From Myxococcus sp. RHSTA-1-4 (GTDB taxonomy: Bacteria; Myxococcota; Myxococcia; Myxococcales; Myxococcaceae), in NCBI RefSeq assembly GCF_020037125.1, contig NZ_JAIQDG010000006.1, positions 62,001 through 126,000 of the forward strand: a stretch of DNA of 64,000 nucleotides, read 5' to 3'. A program made the position numbers and the translations under genes. Positions 46,977 through 57,925 of the stretch are shown in pieces (position 1 is the stretch's first letter; each line of letters opens with the position of its first letter). Under the pieces are notes generated by a model. The model saw only the letters and a list, made by a program, of their open reading frames with translations, was not told where the DNA came from and did not search any database.

Positions 46977-48755
46977 ATGCCCCCAGCCGTCCGCTACCGC
47001 GTCTCCATACCCCGGCCGCACACGCACCTCCTGGAGGTGGAGGCCACCTTTCCGGAAGGGCCGGAGGCGCTCGACGCCGTGCTCCCGGTGTGGACGCCGG
47101 GCAGCTACCTGGTGCGCGAGTTCTCCCGGCACGTGCAGGAGCTGAGCGCGTCCGGCCCGGACGGCGCGCCGCTGCCGGTGCGGCGCGTGGACAAGCGCAC
47201 CTGGCGCGTCCAGGCGGGCGGGCGCGCCGTCACCCTGCGCTACCGCGTCTACGCCAACGAGTTGACGGTGCGCACCAGCCACCTGGACGGCACGCACGCG
47301 TACTTCAACGGCGCCTCCGTCTTCCTCTACACGGAGGCCACGCGCCACCTGGAGCACCACGTCACGGTGGACGCGCCGCAGGGCTGGCGGACGTTCTGCG
47401 CGCTGGGGCAGCGCGAGGAGTCCTTCATCGCGCCGGACTACGACGTGCTGGTGGACAGCCCCTTCGAGGTGGGCCCGCACACGCCGCTCACCTTCACCGC
47501 CGCGGGCGTGCCGCACGAGGTGGTGGTCTGGGGCGACAGCGTGCCGGACGCGGAGCGGCTGTGCTCGGACCTGCAGCGCATCTGCGAGGCCCAGGCGCGC
47601 ATGTACGGCGGGCTGCCCGTCCCCCGCTACCTCTTCCTGCTGTACCTGACGGACAAGGGCCGGGGCGGGCTGGAGCACCAGGCCAGCACCGCCCTGCTCT
47701 TCCCCCGCGCCGGGCTGTCCAGCTCGCGCGGCTGGGAGGACCTGCTCACGCTGGCCGCGCACGAGTACTTCCACCTGTGGAACATCAAGCGGGTGAAGCC
47801 CCGGGCGCTGGTGCCCTTCGACTACTCGCAGGAGAACTACACCTCGCTGCTGTGGGCCTTCGAGGGCTCCACCGCGTACTACGACAACCTCTTCGTGCGC
47901 CGCGCGGGGCTGATGTCCGCGCAGCGCTACCTCACCCGCCTGGGCGAGACGCTCACCCACCTGCACTCCACGCCCGGGCGCCGCGTGCAGACGCTGGCCG
48001 AGGCGTCGCTGGTGAGCTGGGTGAAGCACTACCGGCCGGACGAGCATTCTTCCAACAGCGCCATCTCCTACTACCTCAAGGGCGAGGTGGTCTCGGCGCT
48101 GCTGGACCTGGAAATCCGCCGGGCGACGTCGGACGCGAAGAGCCTGGACGACGTGATGCGCCTCCTGTGGCAGCGGTACGGCGACGGCTCCGGCGTGCCC
48201 GAGGATGGCGTGGAGGCGGCGGCGAGCGAGGTGGCGGGCATCGACTTGACGCCCTTCTTCGACCGGGCGCTGCGCACCACGGAGGAGCTGGACTACTCCG
48301 TCTTCTCGCACGTGGGACTGGAGCCGGGCTTCCGCCCGCGCGAGTCCACCAGCGACAAGGGCGGCACCCCGCCGCCGAAGGGCAAGGGCGGCGAGGCCCG
48401 GCCGAAGGGGTGGCTGGGCGTCACCCTCAAGGGGAGCGCCACGGTCAGCGTGGTGCTGGAGGGCTCGCCCGCGCAGGAGGCCGGCCTCTACGCCGAGGAT
48501 GACGTGGTGGCGCTGGACGGCTGGAAGGTGGACGGCGCCGGGCTGCTGAGCCGGTGCGAGGACCGCAGGCCGGGGGAGCTGGTGCGGGTGACGGTGTTCC
48601 GCCGGGACAGGCTGATGGAGGTGCCGGTGGTGCTGGGACAGAAACCCGCGGAGGCCGTCTGGCTCTCGCGGGTGGAGCGGCCCACGGACGCGCAGAAGGC
48701 GGCATACCAGGCGTGGCTCGGCGCCCCCTGGGACGAGGCCCCCGGCACGACGTAA
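46977..48755 (+). CDS. M61-family metallopeptidase with PDZ domain
   Basis: The 592-residue protein has the M61 (glycyl aminopeptidase) architecture: N-terminal beta domain, zinc-binding HEYFH (262-266) in AAHEYFHLWNIKRVKP, and the third zinc ligand Glu296 in FEGSTAYY. A C-terminal PDZ domain (GWLGVTLKGSATVSVVLEGSPAQEAG) follows. No signal peptide is evident, so it is probably cytoplasmic or exported by an unusual route. It should trim peptides with N-terminal Gly/Ala. It lies between the RsmB-like and the zinc-finger membrane protein genes, with short gaps that suggest co-transcription. Confidence 0.93.
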   Translation: MPPAVRYRVSIPRPHTHLLEVEATFPEGPEALDAVLPVWTPGSYLVREFSRHVQELSASGPDGAPLPVRRVDKRTWRVQAGGRAVTLRYRVYANELTVRTSHLDGTHAYFNGASVFLYTEATRHLEHHVTVDAPQGWRTFCALGQREESFIAPDYDVLVDSPFEVGPHTPLTFTAAGVPHEVVVWGDSVPDAERLCSDLQRICEAQARMYGGLPVPRYLFLLYLTDKGRGGLEHQASTALLFPRAGLSSSRGWEDLLTLAAHEYFHLWNIKRVKPRALVPFDYSQENYTSLLWAFEGSTAYYDNLFVRRAGLMSAQRYLTRLGETLTHLHSTPGRRVQTLAEASLVSWVKHYRPDEHSSNSAISYYLKGEVVSALLDLEIRRATSDAKSLDDVMRLLWQRYGDGSGVPEDGVEAAASEVAGIDLTPFFDRALRTTEELDYSVFSHVGLEPGFRPRESTSDKGGTPPPKGKGGEARPKGWLGVTLKGSATVSVVLEGSPAQEAGLYAEDDVVALDGWKVDGAGLLSRCEDRRPGELVRVTVFRRDRLMEVPVVLGQKPAEAVWLSRVERPTDAQKAAYQAWLGAPWDEAPGTT

Positions 48756-48766
48756 TCTCCCGGGCG

Positions 48767-50242
48767 ATGAACGCCCTGGCCTCGGACGTCCTGGACGCGG
48801 ACTCGCCGGCTCCCTTCTGCAAGCAGCACCCACGCGCTCCCGCCGGCTGGCGCTGCCAGTCCTGCGCGGCGGCGCTGTGCCCGGACTGCGCCGTGGGACG
48901 GCGCGCGCAGACGGTGGAGCTGGTGGGGTGCGGCCTCTGTGGGAGCGGCGCCTCGCCCATCCTCGCCCACCGCCGGCGCACGCCCCTGGCCACGCGGCTG
49001 AAGGACGCCTGGCGCTACGTCTTCACCCCCTCCGGGCTCCAGGTGCTGGTGGCCGTGGGCCTCACGCTGGCCTTCCTGGCGTTCCTGCTGGAGATGGTCG
49101 TCATCTTCCTCAAGCCGCTGCCCCTGGCGCTGTACGGCAGCATGTTCTGGGCGACCTTCTTCACCCTGGTGCGAGACACGTCCCGGGGGGAGATGGAGCT
49201 GGACACGCCGGAGTTCATCGAGTTCTTCCGCGACGGCATCGTCCCCGGCCTCCGCGGGCTGACGGCCTCCACCCTCGTCTGGATGCCGGCGCTCCTCTAC
49301 GTCGGCTTCCTGCGCCCGGGGAACACCGGCTGGAGCACGCTCGGCTTCATCCTGACGGGGGATGCCATGCCCCCTGGGCTGATGAGCGACCCCGTGCTCT
49401 GGCTGCTGCTGCTGCTGGGCGCGGTGTGGCTGCCGCTGGCGCTCCTCGTCACCGCGGCGGGCATGCCGCCGTCGGCCATCATCCACGTGCCTCGGGTGCT
49501 GCGGATGGTGAAGGGGCTGGGCCGCGACTACCTGGTGATTGCGGGCGTGCTCGCGCTGCTGGGCGTGGTGCACCTGGCGACGCACACCGTGGCGTTCGGG
49601 CTGCGGGCGCTGGACCTGTTCGTCGTCTCGCGCGTGCTGGCGGAGGCCGTCACGCTGATTGCCCCGTTCACCGCGGCGCACGTGCTGGGGCTGCTGCTGT
49701 ACGTGCGGGGGGACTCGCTGGGGTACGGCGCGGACCGTGACTACCTGGAGCCCGTGCTGGGCAACACCCGGCCCCGCCTGGCCGCGCCGCCCATGCGCGA
49801 GGACGCGCCGTTCCCCGAGGCACCCGACGGCGCGACGCTCGTCGAGTTCCAGGACACCGAGCAGCGCGCCGCGAGCGAGGGGCTCTCCGCGCTGGCCTCG
49901 GCGGTGGAGTCGCGCGACATCCCCCAGGCCATGGCCCTGTATGCGACGTTGAGAGGACAACCGAAGGCGCGTGTCCCTCCGGAGCACCACCTGTTCATCG
50001 GCCAGGCCGCGGCCGTGGAAGGAAACTTCCCACTGGCGGTACAGGCGTTGGAGTCCGCGGCAGATGTGGCGCCAGATGACCCCACCGCGCCCCGTGCGTT
50101 GGTACTTCTGGCGCGTGTGCTGGGAGAGAAGATGCAGGACACCACGCGCGCGGAAGAGGTCTACCGCTACGTGATTCACCGCTACCCGGACTCCGGCGCG
50201 GCGCGCTTCGCACGCGAGCGCGTACCTCCGTCGGCCGACTGA
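48767..50242 (+). CDS. Zinc-finger / multi-pass membrane / TPR protein
   Basis: The 491-residue protein has an N-terminal B-box-like zinc finger (CKQHPRAPAGWRCQSC, ALCPDCAVG, GCGLCG). A Yip1-like or DUF-type membrane block of about five or six helices follows (about 85-325). A C-terminal soluble part (about 345-490) holds TPR-like helices (HHLFIGQAAAVEGNFPLAVQALESA, VYRYVIHRYPDSGAARFA). The function is unknown. It starts 11 bp after the M61 gene stop, so the two are probably co-transcribed. Confidence 0.75.
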   Translation: MNALASDVLDADSPAPFCKQHPRAPAGWRCQSCAAALCPDCAVGRRAQTVELVGCGLCGSGASPILAHRRRTPLATRLKDAWRYVFTPSGLQVLVAVGLTLAFLAFLLEMVVIFLKPLPLALYGSMFWATFFTLVRDTSRGEMELDTPEFIEFFRDGIVPGLRGLTASTLVWMPALLYVGFLRPGNTGWSTLGFILTGDAMPPGLMSDPVLWLLLLLGAVWLPLALLVTAAGMPPSAIIHVPRVLRMVKGLGRDYLVIAGVLALLGVVHLATHTVAFGLRALDLFVVSRVLAEAVTLIAPFTAAHVLGLLLYVRGDSLGYGADRDYLEPVLGNTRPRLAAPPMREDAPFPEAPDGATLVEFQDTEQRAASEGLSALASAVESRDIPQAMALYATLRGQPKARVPPEHHLFIGQAAAVEGNFPLAVQALESAADVAPDDPTAPRALVLLARVLGEKMQDTTRAEEVYRYVIHRYPDSGAARFARERVPPSAD

Positions 50243-50289
50243 CACGGGCGTTGCCACGCGTCGATGCGAGCACCACCTTCGACGGCATC

Positions 50290-50673
50290 ATGGCTCGGGC
50301 GCGTTGGTTCTCATGGCTCATCGGCATCGGTCTCCTCGCGGCATGTGACGACGCCCCGCGCATGGAGCGCGGCGGCGAGGACTGCCAGGCGGAGTGGGTG
50401 TCGTTGCGGGTGGAGGTGGTGACGGCGGAGGGAGCCCGCGTGCGTGGCGCCATCGTCACGGCCACCAACCTGTCGTCGAACGTGAGCATCACCGGCATCA
50501 CCGACGAGAACGGCGTCACCACCGCCATCAACGAGTCGCTCGCGCCCAGCCCCTTGCGCGTGGTGGCCAGCGCGGGCGCCAGGGTGTCCTCCGCCGAGCG
50601 CGTGGAGTGGATGTGCGACGCCTGCAACTGCCTGCCGGAGCCCGGCGCCCTCCAGCTCCAGCTCTACCCGTAG
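50290..50673 (+). CDS. Small lipoprotein with carboxypeptidase-regulatory-like domain
   Basis: The 127-residue product has a signal peptide with lipobox LAAC (residue 19). It then has a beta domain of the CarboxypepD_reg type (VSLRVEVVTAEGARVRGAIVTATNLSSNVS, DENGVTTAINES). It closes with a Cys cluster (CDACNC). The ATG was chosen where the signal peptide begins. It is probably outer-membrane or surface localised; the role is unknown. Confidence 0.75.
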   Translation: MARARWFSWLIGIGLLAACDDAPRMERGGEDCQAEWVSLRVEVVTAEGARVRGAIVTATNLSSNVSITGITDENGVTTAINESLAPSPLRVVASAGARVSSAERVEWMCDACNCLPEPGALQLQLYP

Positions 50674-50694
50674 CGTCCGGAAGCCCCGGGCCCC

Positions 50695-50715
50695 AGGCCC
50701 CCTCCGCGGGGGCCT
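50695..50715 (+). terminator. Terminator after small lipoprotein gene
   Basis: AGGCCCCC-TCCGC-GGGGGCCT is a perfect 8-bp stem with a 5-nt loop, 21 bp after the stop codon. It probably ends the transcript that starts at the RsmB-type gene. Confidence 0.6.
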
Positions 50716-50940
50716 TCCCGAGCGGGGTGGTTGTGCTGGACCCTCGGGCTGAGGTACGGCTGTCGCCATGCGTCATGCCCGCCGGCCCACGCGTCCTCCC
50801 CTCCCTGCCTCCAGGGCGGCCCGCCAGCCGGGCGGCCCCGTGCAGGCCGCTGGGGGAACGTGTCCCGGCGGCCGCCGCGTTCCCACTCCACGAGGTAAGA
50901 CTGGCGCGCTACCTCCAGGGTAGGCCCCCAGGTCATCATC

Positions 50941-51822
50941 ATGTCCGCAGACAGCGTGGAACAGCTCCTCCAGTGCGCGCTCTCCGAGCTGACGGAGCGC
51001 TTCGTCACCTGTGCGCAGTCCGTCCCCGCGGGCCTGCTGGAGGCGCTGGACGCGGACTCGCGGCGGGGCGCCCGGGAGCTCGCGCGCCGCATCCGCGCCC
51101 GGCAGGAGAAGAACCGCGCCGAGGGCCAGCGCCTGCGCCACCTGCTGAAGTTCGAGGTGGAGCTGTGGGAGCAGGGGATGACCCACGTGGCGGGCGTGGA
51201 CGAGGCGGGCATGGCCCCGCTGGCCGGCCCGGTGGTGGCGGCCGCCGCCGTGCTTCCCAAGGGCTACCGGCTGAAGGGGCTGGACGACTCGAAGAAGATT
51301 GTCGACCCGGAGAAGCGCGAGGAGCTGGCCGTGGCCATCAAGCGCGACGCGGTGGCGTGGGCGGTGGGCCAGGCGGAGGTGGAGGAGATCGACCGCATCA
51401 ACATCTACCACGCGGGCCTGCTGGCCATGCGCCGCGCGGTGGAGGGGCTGGGGCTGAAGCCGGACTTCGTGCTGGTGGACGCGCGGAAGATTCCGGAGTG
51501 CCCCGCGCCCCAGCGCGGCATCATCAAGGGTGACTCGCTCTCCATGAGCATCGCCGCGGCGTCCGTCATCGCGAAGACGACCCGCGACAGGCTGATGACG
51601 GAGCTGGACGCGCGCTACCCCGGTTATGGGCTCGCGGCGCACAAGGGCTACCCGACACCGCAGCACGTGCAGGCGCTGCGCGAGAAGGGCGTGCTGCCCA
51701 TCCACCGGCGCAGCTTCGGGCCGGTGCGCGAGGCGCTCGGCCTGGGGACCGCCTCCACGCCTCCCGCCGTGCAGACGGAGTTGTTCCCCGCTATGCCTTC
51801 TCCGACGACGACCGAACCGTGA
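50941..51822 (+). CDS. rnhB: RNase HII with altered GRG motif
   Basis: The 293-residue protein has an 80-residue helical N-terminal extension, then the RNase HII core. Catalytic acids expected in the family are present (Asp87-Glu88, Asp180, Asp198). The downstream [17 protein letters not shown] and [11 protein letters not shown] segments are typical. The usual GRG (DEAGRGPLAGP) that recognises the RNA-DNA junction is GMA here (Gly90-Met91-Ala92). Cleavage of single ribonucleotides may therefore differ. The stop overlaps the next GTG (GTGA). Confidence 0.9.
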   Translation: MSADSVEQLLQCALSELTERFVTCAQSVPAGLLEALDADSRRGARELARRIRARQEKNRAEGQRLRHLLKFEVELWEQGMTHVAGVDEAGMAPLAGPVVAAAAVLPKGYRLKGLDDSKKIVDPEKREELAVAIKRDAVAWAVGQAEVEEIDRINIYHAGLLAMRRAVEGLGLKPDFVLVDARKIPECPAPQRGIIKGDSLSMSIAAASVIAKTTRDRLMTELDARYPGYGLAAHKGYPTPQHVQALREKGVLPIHRRSFGPVREALGLGTASTPPAVQTELFPAMPSPTTTEP

Positions 51823-52454
51823 GCTCGGACCAGGACATCGACGGATGGATGGCGGCGCGGGGCATCACCCTGCCGGACGCCCGTGCCCGCGCCCGTGCGG
51901 TGCTGGAGGAGGCGGGCCTCACCCGCCCCGGCAAGCTGCGCATGAGCGAGCCCAAGCTGCTCAAGGCGGCCGAGCTCCTGGACAGCCGCTTCTTCTTCGT
52001 CTGCGCGGACGGGGCGTGCCTCAAGGTGGCGCAGGCGAGCGGCCGCGAGCCGCTGCGCGTGGAGCCGCGAAGCCACTGCGCGCGGTGCGGAGGCTCCGCC
52101 AACCGGCGCGCGGAGGCCGCCTTCGTGGAGAGCTGCCGCCGCCACGGCGTGAGCAAGGTGGTGGTGGTGGGCGGCTCGCCCGCGGTGCGCGAGGAGCTGG
52201 AGCAGAAGCTCGGGCACCAGATTGAGCTGCGCATGGTGGACGGCACGGAGCGGCGCACGTCGGACCGGGCGCGGAGTGATTTGGACTGGGCGGACCTGGT
52301 GCTGGTGTGGGGCGCCACGGAGCTGCACCACAAGGTGAGCGGGCACTACACGCACGGGGGCCCCGCCTACAGCCACAAGGTGGTGCACGTGGTGCGCCGG
52401 GGTGTCGCCGCCCTGCTCGAAGAGGCGATTACACATCTGGAGAGGTCGCGTTGA
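51819..52454 (+). CDS. DUF2325-like protein with Cys pair
   Basis: The 211-residue protein has an N-terminal part with [16 protein letters not shown] and a CARCGGS pair, then a Rossmann-like half (about 115-205). That half has [40 protein letters not shown] and [10 protein letters not shown], similar to DUF2325. The function is unknown. The start is GTG overlapping the rnhB stop (GTGA), and its stop overlaps the following TTG start (TTGA), so the three genes are translationally coupled. Confidence 0.7.
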   Translation: MSSDQDIDGWMAARGITLPDARARARAVLEEAGLTRPGKLRMSEPKLLKAAELLDSRFFFVCADGACLKVAQASGREPLRVEPRSHCARCGGSANRRAEAAFVESCRRHGVSKVVVVGGSPAVREELEQKLGHQIELRMVDGTERRTSDRARSDLDWADLVLVWGATELHHKVSGHYTHGGPAYSHKVVHVVRRGVAALLEEAITHLERSR

Positions 52455-53080
52455 AGACCGAGCTCATCCTGCTCCGCCATGGAGAGACGGAGTGGAACTC
52501 CACGGGCCGTTTGCAAGGGCACCGGGACAGTGCACTCAACCCCGAGGGGCTGCGGCAGGCGGACGCGCTCGCCGCGCGCCTGGTGTCCGTGTCCTTCAGC
52601 GCGCTCTACTGCAGCGACCTGGGCAGGGCCGTGGAGACGGCGAGGCGCATCGCCGCGCGCACGGGCCACGCCATCGTCCCGGACGCGAGGCTGCGCGAGC
52701 GGGGCCTGGGCATCCTCGAGGGGCTGACGCGGGAAGAGGCGGGCCAGCGGCACCCGGACGTGTTCGCCGAGTACTCGGCGGGCGCGCCGGACTACGTCGT
52801 CGCCCAGGGGGAGAGCACGTCACAGCGGCTCCGCCACGCCGTGGAGTGCCTGCACGAGCTGGGGAACCGTCACCGGGGCGAGCGCATCGTGGTGGTGACC
52901 CACGGCGGCGTGCTCAGCCTCCTGTTCCGCCACAGCCTGGGCATTCCGCCGGAGGCGCCTCGCACCTTCTCCGTGCTCAACGCGGGGTGGAACCAGTTCG
53001 ACTACCACGAGGGCTCGCTCCGGCTGGTGACCTGGGGTGACGTCACCCACCTGAGGGCCACCAGCCGCGACGACACCTGA
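52451..53080 (+). CDS. Histidine phosphatase / phosphoglycerate mutase family protein
   Basis: The 209-residue protein has LLRHGETEWN (catalytic His), the second His in VTHGGVLSLLF, and the Arg/Glu residues of the family (DLGRAVETARRI, LRERGLGILEG). This suggests a phosphatase of the histidine-acid superfamily, perhaps acting on a small phosphate ester. Start is TTG, with GGAGAGG upstream, overlapping the stop of the previous gene (TTGA). It ends the rnhB operon before a strong terminator. Confidence 0.87.
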   Translation: MKTELILLRHGETEWNSTGRLQGHRDSALNPEGLRQADALAARLVSVSFSALYCSDLGRAVETARRIAARTGHAIVPDARLRERGLGILEGLTREEAGQRHPDVFAEYSAGAPDYVVAQGESTSQRLRHAVECLHELGNRHRGERIVVVTHGGVLSLLFRHSLGIPPEAPRTFSVLNAGWNQFDYHEGSLRLVTWGDVTHLRATSRDDT

Positions 53081-53117
53081 GCGCGGCGGCCCGGGCGCGG
53101 AAGGCCCGGGTCCTCCA

Positions 53118-53147
53118 CTCCGCGCCCCGGACGGAAGGGGCGCGGAG
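53118..53147. terminator. Strong hairpin between histidine phosphatase and alpha-oxoamine synthase genes
   Basis: CTCCGCGCCCC and GGGGCGCGGAG form a perfect 11-bp stem with an 8-nt loop between convergent genes, so it should act as a bidirectional terminator. Confidence 0.7.
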
Positions 53148-53156
53148 CGCTTCCCG

Positions 53157-54509
53157 TCACAGCTCGGCCTGGAGCCGCTCCTCGAGCCGGGCCGCGCGGG
53201 ACGGACGGGTCCGGGCCTTCACCAGCGCGCGGGCCTCTTCAATCGCGCCGCACACCACCTCCGCGGCCTGCCGCACCTGCTCCTCGGTGTGCGAGGACAT
53301 GACCTGCATGCGGAAGCGCGTCTCGCGCAGGCGGACGGCCGGGTACTCCACGAGGTTGGCGAAGATGCCGCGCTCGAACACCAGCTTCGCGGCGAGGCGC
53401 GCCACCTTCGCGTCGCCCACGGGCACCGGCACCACGTTGGAGGGCTCGCCCAGGCACTCGATGCCGTGCTCCGCGAACGCGCCGCGCAGCGTGAGGCTGT
53501 TCTGCCGGGCCTTCAGGCGCAGCGCCTCGCCCTCCTCCGAGCGGACGATGCGCAGCGCCTCCAGCACCACCGCGGCCTGGCCGGGCAGCAGCGCGTTGGA
53601 GAAGATGTGCGGCCCGCCCATGACGCGCACGAACTGGCGCACCGCCGGCGAGCGCGTGGCCATGAAGCCGCCGTTGGACGCGAGCGTCTTCGAGAAGGCG
53701 CCCACCACCAGGTCCACCTTCCCCAGCATGTCCTGCAGGCCCAGGCTGCCCGTGCCCTTGGGGCCCAGCGCGCCCAGGTCATGCGCCACGTCCACCAGCA
53801 GCGTGGCGTTGTACTCGTGGCAGATGGCCTGGAGCTCCTCCAGCCGCGGCACGTCCGAGTCCATGGAGAAGAGGCCCTCGGTGACGACCAGCACGCCGTT
53901 GCGCGCGTCGCGGGCGCGAATCTCCTGCAGCTTGCGGCGCATGGCGCGGTTGTTCAGGTGCGGCACGCGGCTCACGTTGTGCGTGGCGGCCATCGCCCCC
54001 TGCTGCAGGCACTGGTGGCTGAGCGCGTCCAGCACCACGTGGTCATCCGGGCGTACCAGCCCGACGATGGTCCCGAACCCGGCCCCCCAGCCAGTCGAGA
54101 ACAGCGCCACGTGCGGCATCTGAAGGTGCTCGGCGAGCGCCTTCTCCAGCATCAGCGACGGCGCCGTGTTGCCCCCCAGCATCGCCGAGCCCGCGCTGTG
54201 CAGTCCGTACTGCTCGATGGCCCGGTGGGCCGTCGCAATCACTTCCGGGTGCGTGGACAGCGACAGGTAGTCCTGCGAGCCGAAGTTCAGGCCCTGGCGG
54301 CACGTGCCCGTCTCGCTGCGAACACCGCACGACGCCTCGGGCGCCGCTTCCAGGCTCCGCGAGTAGGGCCACAGCCCCGTCTGGCGCCGCGCCTCCTGCC
54401 ACTGGAAGAACTCTTCCGTCCTCCCCAACAGGTCCGGCCCGACGGGCTGTGCGTAGTCGGAGATGAAGTGGGTGAAGAGGGGGGATTCAAGCTGGTCGCG
54501 GAGTTCCAT
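53157..54509 (-). CDS. Alpha-oxoamine synthase family PLP enzyme
   Basis: The 450-residue protein belongs to the family of 5-aminolevulinate, serine-palmitoyl, 2-amino-3-ketobutyrate and 8-amino-7-oxononanoate synthases. PLP Lys274 is in GAFSKTLASNGGF; HQ165-166 in DALSHQC and Asp240/His243 in LLVDVAHDLG are typical. EGLFSMDSDVP is the usual active-site lid. The first about 75 residues form an extra N-terminal segment. Which amino acid and acyl-CoA are used cannot be decided. A clear sigma-70 type promoter with a perfect TTGACA lies upstream, and the start is preceded by a 68-nt leader. Confidence 0.85.
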   Translation of the reverse strand: MELRDQLESPLFTHFISDYAQPVGPDLLGRTEEFFQWQEARRQTGLWPYSRSLEAAPEASCGVRSETGTCRQGLNFGSQDYLSLSTHPEVIATAHRAIEQYGLHSAGSAMLGGNTAPSLMLEKALAEHLQMPHVALFSTGWGAGFGTIVGLVRPDDHVVLDALSHQCLQQGAMAATHNVSRVPHLNNRAMRRKLQEIRARDARNGVLVVTEGLFSMDSDVPRLEELQAICHEYNATLLVDVAHDLGALGPKGTGSLGLQDMLGKVDLVVGAFSKTLASNGGFMATRSPAVRQFVRVMGGPHIFSNALLPGQAAVVLEALRIVRSEEGEALRLKARQNSLTLRGAFAEHGIECLGEPSNVVPVPVGDAKVARLAAKLVFERGIFANLVEYPAVRLRETRFRMQVMSSHTEEQVRQAAEVVCGAIEEARALVKARTRPSRAARLEERLQAEL

Positions 54510-54583
54510 GAGGCACGTCCGGGGGGAGGAGGGAGGCGGTGCTGGGGACGACAGGCAAGGCGCTCGGGGGGCGAGCACGACCC

Positions 54584-54615
54584 TATTTAATGCCTCTGCA
54601 TCTTTCCAGTGTCAA
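54584..54615 (-). promoter_or_regulatory. Sigma-70-type promoter of the alpha-oxoamine synthase gene
   Basis: On the minus strand a perfect TTGACA (54615-54610) is followed by an AT-rich CATTAAATA segment (54592-54584). Taking CATTAA as -10 gives a 17-bp spacer; TAAATA would give 20 bp. Transcription would begin about 70 bp upstream of the start codon. This is one of the few AT-rich spots in the region. Confidence 0.55.
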
Positions 54616-54803
54616 CCCGGCTACCCAGATGGCTCGGCTGTATTCGTTTGGCACGACTCTACGGGATGTGCTGCGCAGAGGGAAAACCTGCGCTTCCCTG
54701 CGACTCAAGCAAGCATAGCAGGCGTTCGGCTGCTGTCTGGCTTTGAACACTCCAGACGGGCTCCAGAGAGGGCAAAGGTGACCTCACCGGGTGCGGAACG
54801 ACA

Positions 54804-54847
54804 ACGGCCCCGGGGGCCGCCCACTGACTGGGAGGCTCCGGGGCCGT
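54804..54847 (-). terminator. Terminator of acetyl-CoA synthetase gene
   Basis: ACGGCCCCGG and CCGGGGCCGT form a perfect 10-bp stem with a 24-nt loop, 66 bp after the acs stop. On the minus strand TTGTCGTT follows, a moderately T-rich tail. Confidence 0.6.
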
Positions 54848-54912
54848 GTAGTCCAAAGGAGGGCGGGGCGACCTGACGGGTCCCCCCGTCCCGAGGTGCG
54901 AGGAAGGGTGCG

Positions 54913-56868
<1,956 letters not shown>

Positions 56869-56936
56869 GGGCTCCTCCGCAGAATGGGCAACCACCCCTC
56901 TGTTCTAGGAACCCGCGAGCCAGGTCTCAAGCACGC

Positions 56937-57428
56937 TCAATCACAGGGCTTCGAATCCTTGACGGCTTCGTACCGCATCCACAGCTCGCAGACGCACGCG
57001 TCCGGGCGCTGCTGGGCCTCGTAGCGCACGCGCAGCACGCCGTCGAACTGCGTCTCGCACTGCGTCGTGCCCTCCAGGTGGAGGTTCACCTGGTCCAGCA
57101 GACACTCCTGGCCCCGCACCTGGGTGCTGGCGTTCACCACGCTGCCGTCGATGGAGAAGTCCTCTCCCTCGTCGAGGAAGTAGCCGATGAGCTCGCTGTC
57201 CAGCAGGTCGAAGTCCAGGCGGACGACGCGGCCCGTAATCTGGAGGGTGCCGCGGAGCTGCTCCCGGTTGGACTCCGCCAGCCCGCATTCGTCTCGGTAT
57301 ATCTCCACGGGGTCGAAGACATAGTCCCCCTGCTCCTGGGCGTAGGGCAGGCAGCCGGACATGCCCACCACGAGCAGGGCGGGGACGAGGAGGCGGAAGC
57401 GTCCAAGGGTAGACACGGCGCGCACCAT
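56937..57428 (-). CDS. Small lipoprotein
   Basis: The 163-residue product has a signal peptide and lipobox (VVGMSGC) and a beta-rich mature part with Cys pairs ([21 protein letters not shown]). No family was recognised. Start candidates include ATGs at 57428 and 57440; 57428 gives a normal signal length. It is divergent from the Nudix gene and upstream of acs, with 68 bp between. Confidence 0.7.
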   Translation of the reverse strand: MVRAVSTLGRFRLLVPALLVVGMSGCLPYAQEQGDYVFDPVEIYRDECGLAESNREQLRGTLQITGRVVRLDFDLLDSELIGYFLDEGEDFSIDGSVVNASTQVRGQECLLDQVNLHLEGTTQCETQFDGVLRVRYEAQQRPDACVCELWMRYEAVKDSKPCD

Positions 57429-57486
57429 ACCCCACGGCATGCAATGGAGGCAGTGCATCGTGGCGGCAGCGGTTACACTCGGCGCC

Positions 57487-57909
57487 ATGGCCGAATACCG
57501 CAACCCCAAGCCCACCGTGGACTGCATCATCGAGCTGTCCGGTGAGCGCATCGTCCTCATCCGCCGGGCGAACCCGCCGGTGGGCTGGGCGCTGCCCGGC
57601 GGCTTCGTGGACGAGGGCGAGCCGCTGGAGGCGGCGGCCGTGCGCGAGGCGCTCGAGGAGACGGGGCTGAAGGTGAAGCTGACGGAGCAGTTCTTCACCT
57701 ACTCGGACCCGAAGAGGGACCCACGCCTGCACACCCTCTCCACCGTCTACATCGGCACGGCCGAGGGCGAGCCGGCGGGCGCGGACGACGCGGCGGAGGC
57801 CAGGGCCTTCCCCGTGAGCGCGCTGCCGAAGGACTTGTGCTTCGACCACGGCACCATCCTCTCCGACTACCTGGCCTACAAGCAGACCGGGCAGCGCCGG
57901 AAGCTGTAG
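57487..57909 (+). CDS. Nudix hydrolase
   Basis: The 140-residue protein has a complete Nudix box (Gx5Ex7REUxEExGU) in [24 protein letters not shown], residues 40-63. It hydrolyses nucleoside-diphosphate-linked substrates; the [12 protein letters not shown] context and [14 protein letters not shown] resemble ADP-ribose-type pyrophosphatases, which is only a guess. It starts 58 bp from the divergent lipoprotein start and 16 bp before the site-2-protease gene, so the last two may be one transcript. Confidence 0.9.
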   Translation: MAEYRNPKPTVDCIIELSGERIVLIRRANPPVGWALPGGFVDEGEPLEAAAVREALEETGLKVKLTEQFFTYSDPKRDPRLHTLSTVYIGTAEGEPAGADDAAEARAFPVSALPKDLCFDHGTILSDYLAYKQTGQRRKL

Positions 57910-57925
57910 GGAGTGACGCACCCGG

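Larger units (their letters stand above)
54510..54912. other. Intergenic region, acs - alpha-oxoamine synthase (403 bp)
   Basis: Both genes are on the minus strand. The interval holds the acs terminator (54804-54847) and the promoter of the oxoamine synthase gene (54584-54615). I see no further gene. Confidence 0.6.

Noticed and set aside
45045..48833. Very long open frame on the minus strand
   Set aside because: It lies opposite the phosphatase, RsmB-type and M61 genes, has a low-complexity Arg/His/Ala/Gly composition and no domain. It is a GC-rich antisense artefact.
54651..54666. TGGCAC reminiscent of a sigma-54 -24 element
   Set aside because: Five bases later the sequence is TACGG, not TTGC, so the -12 element is missing.
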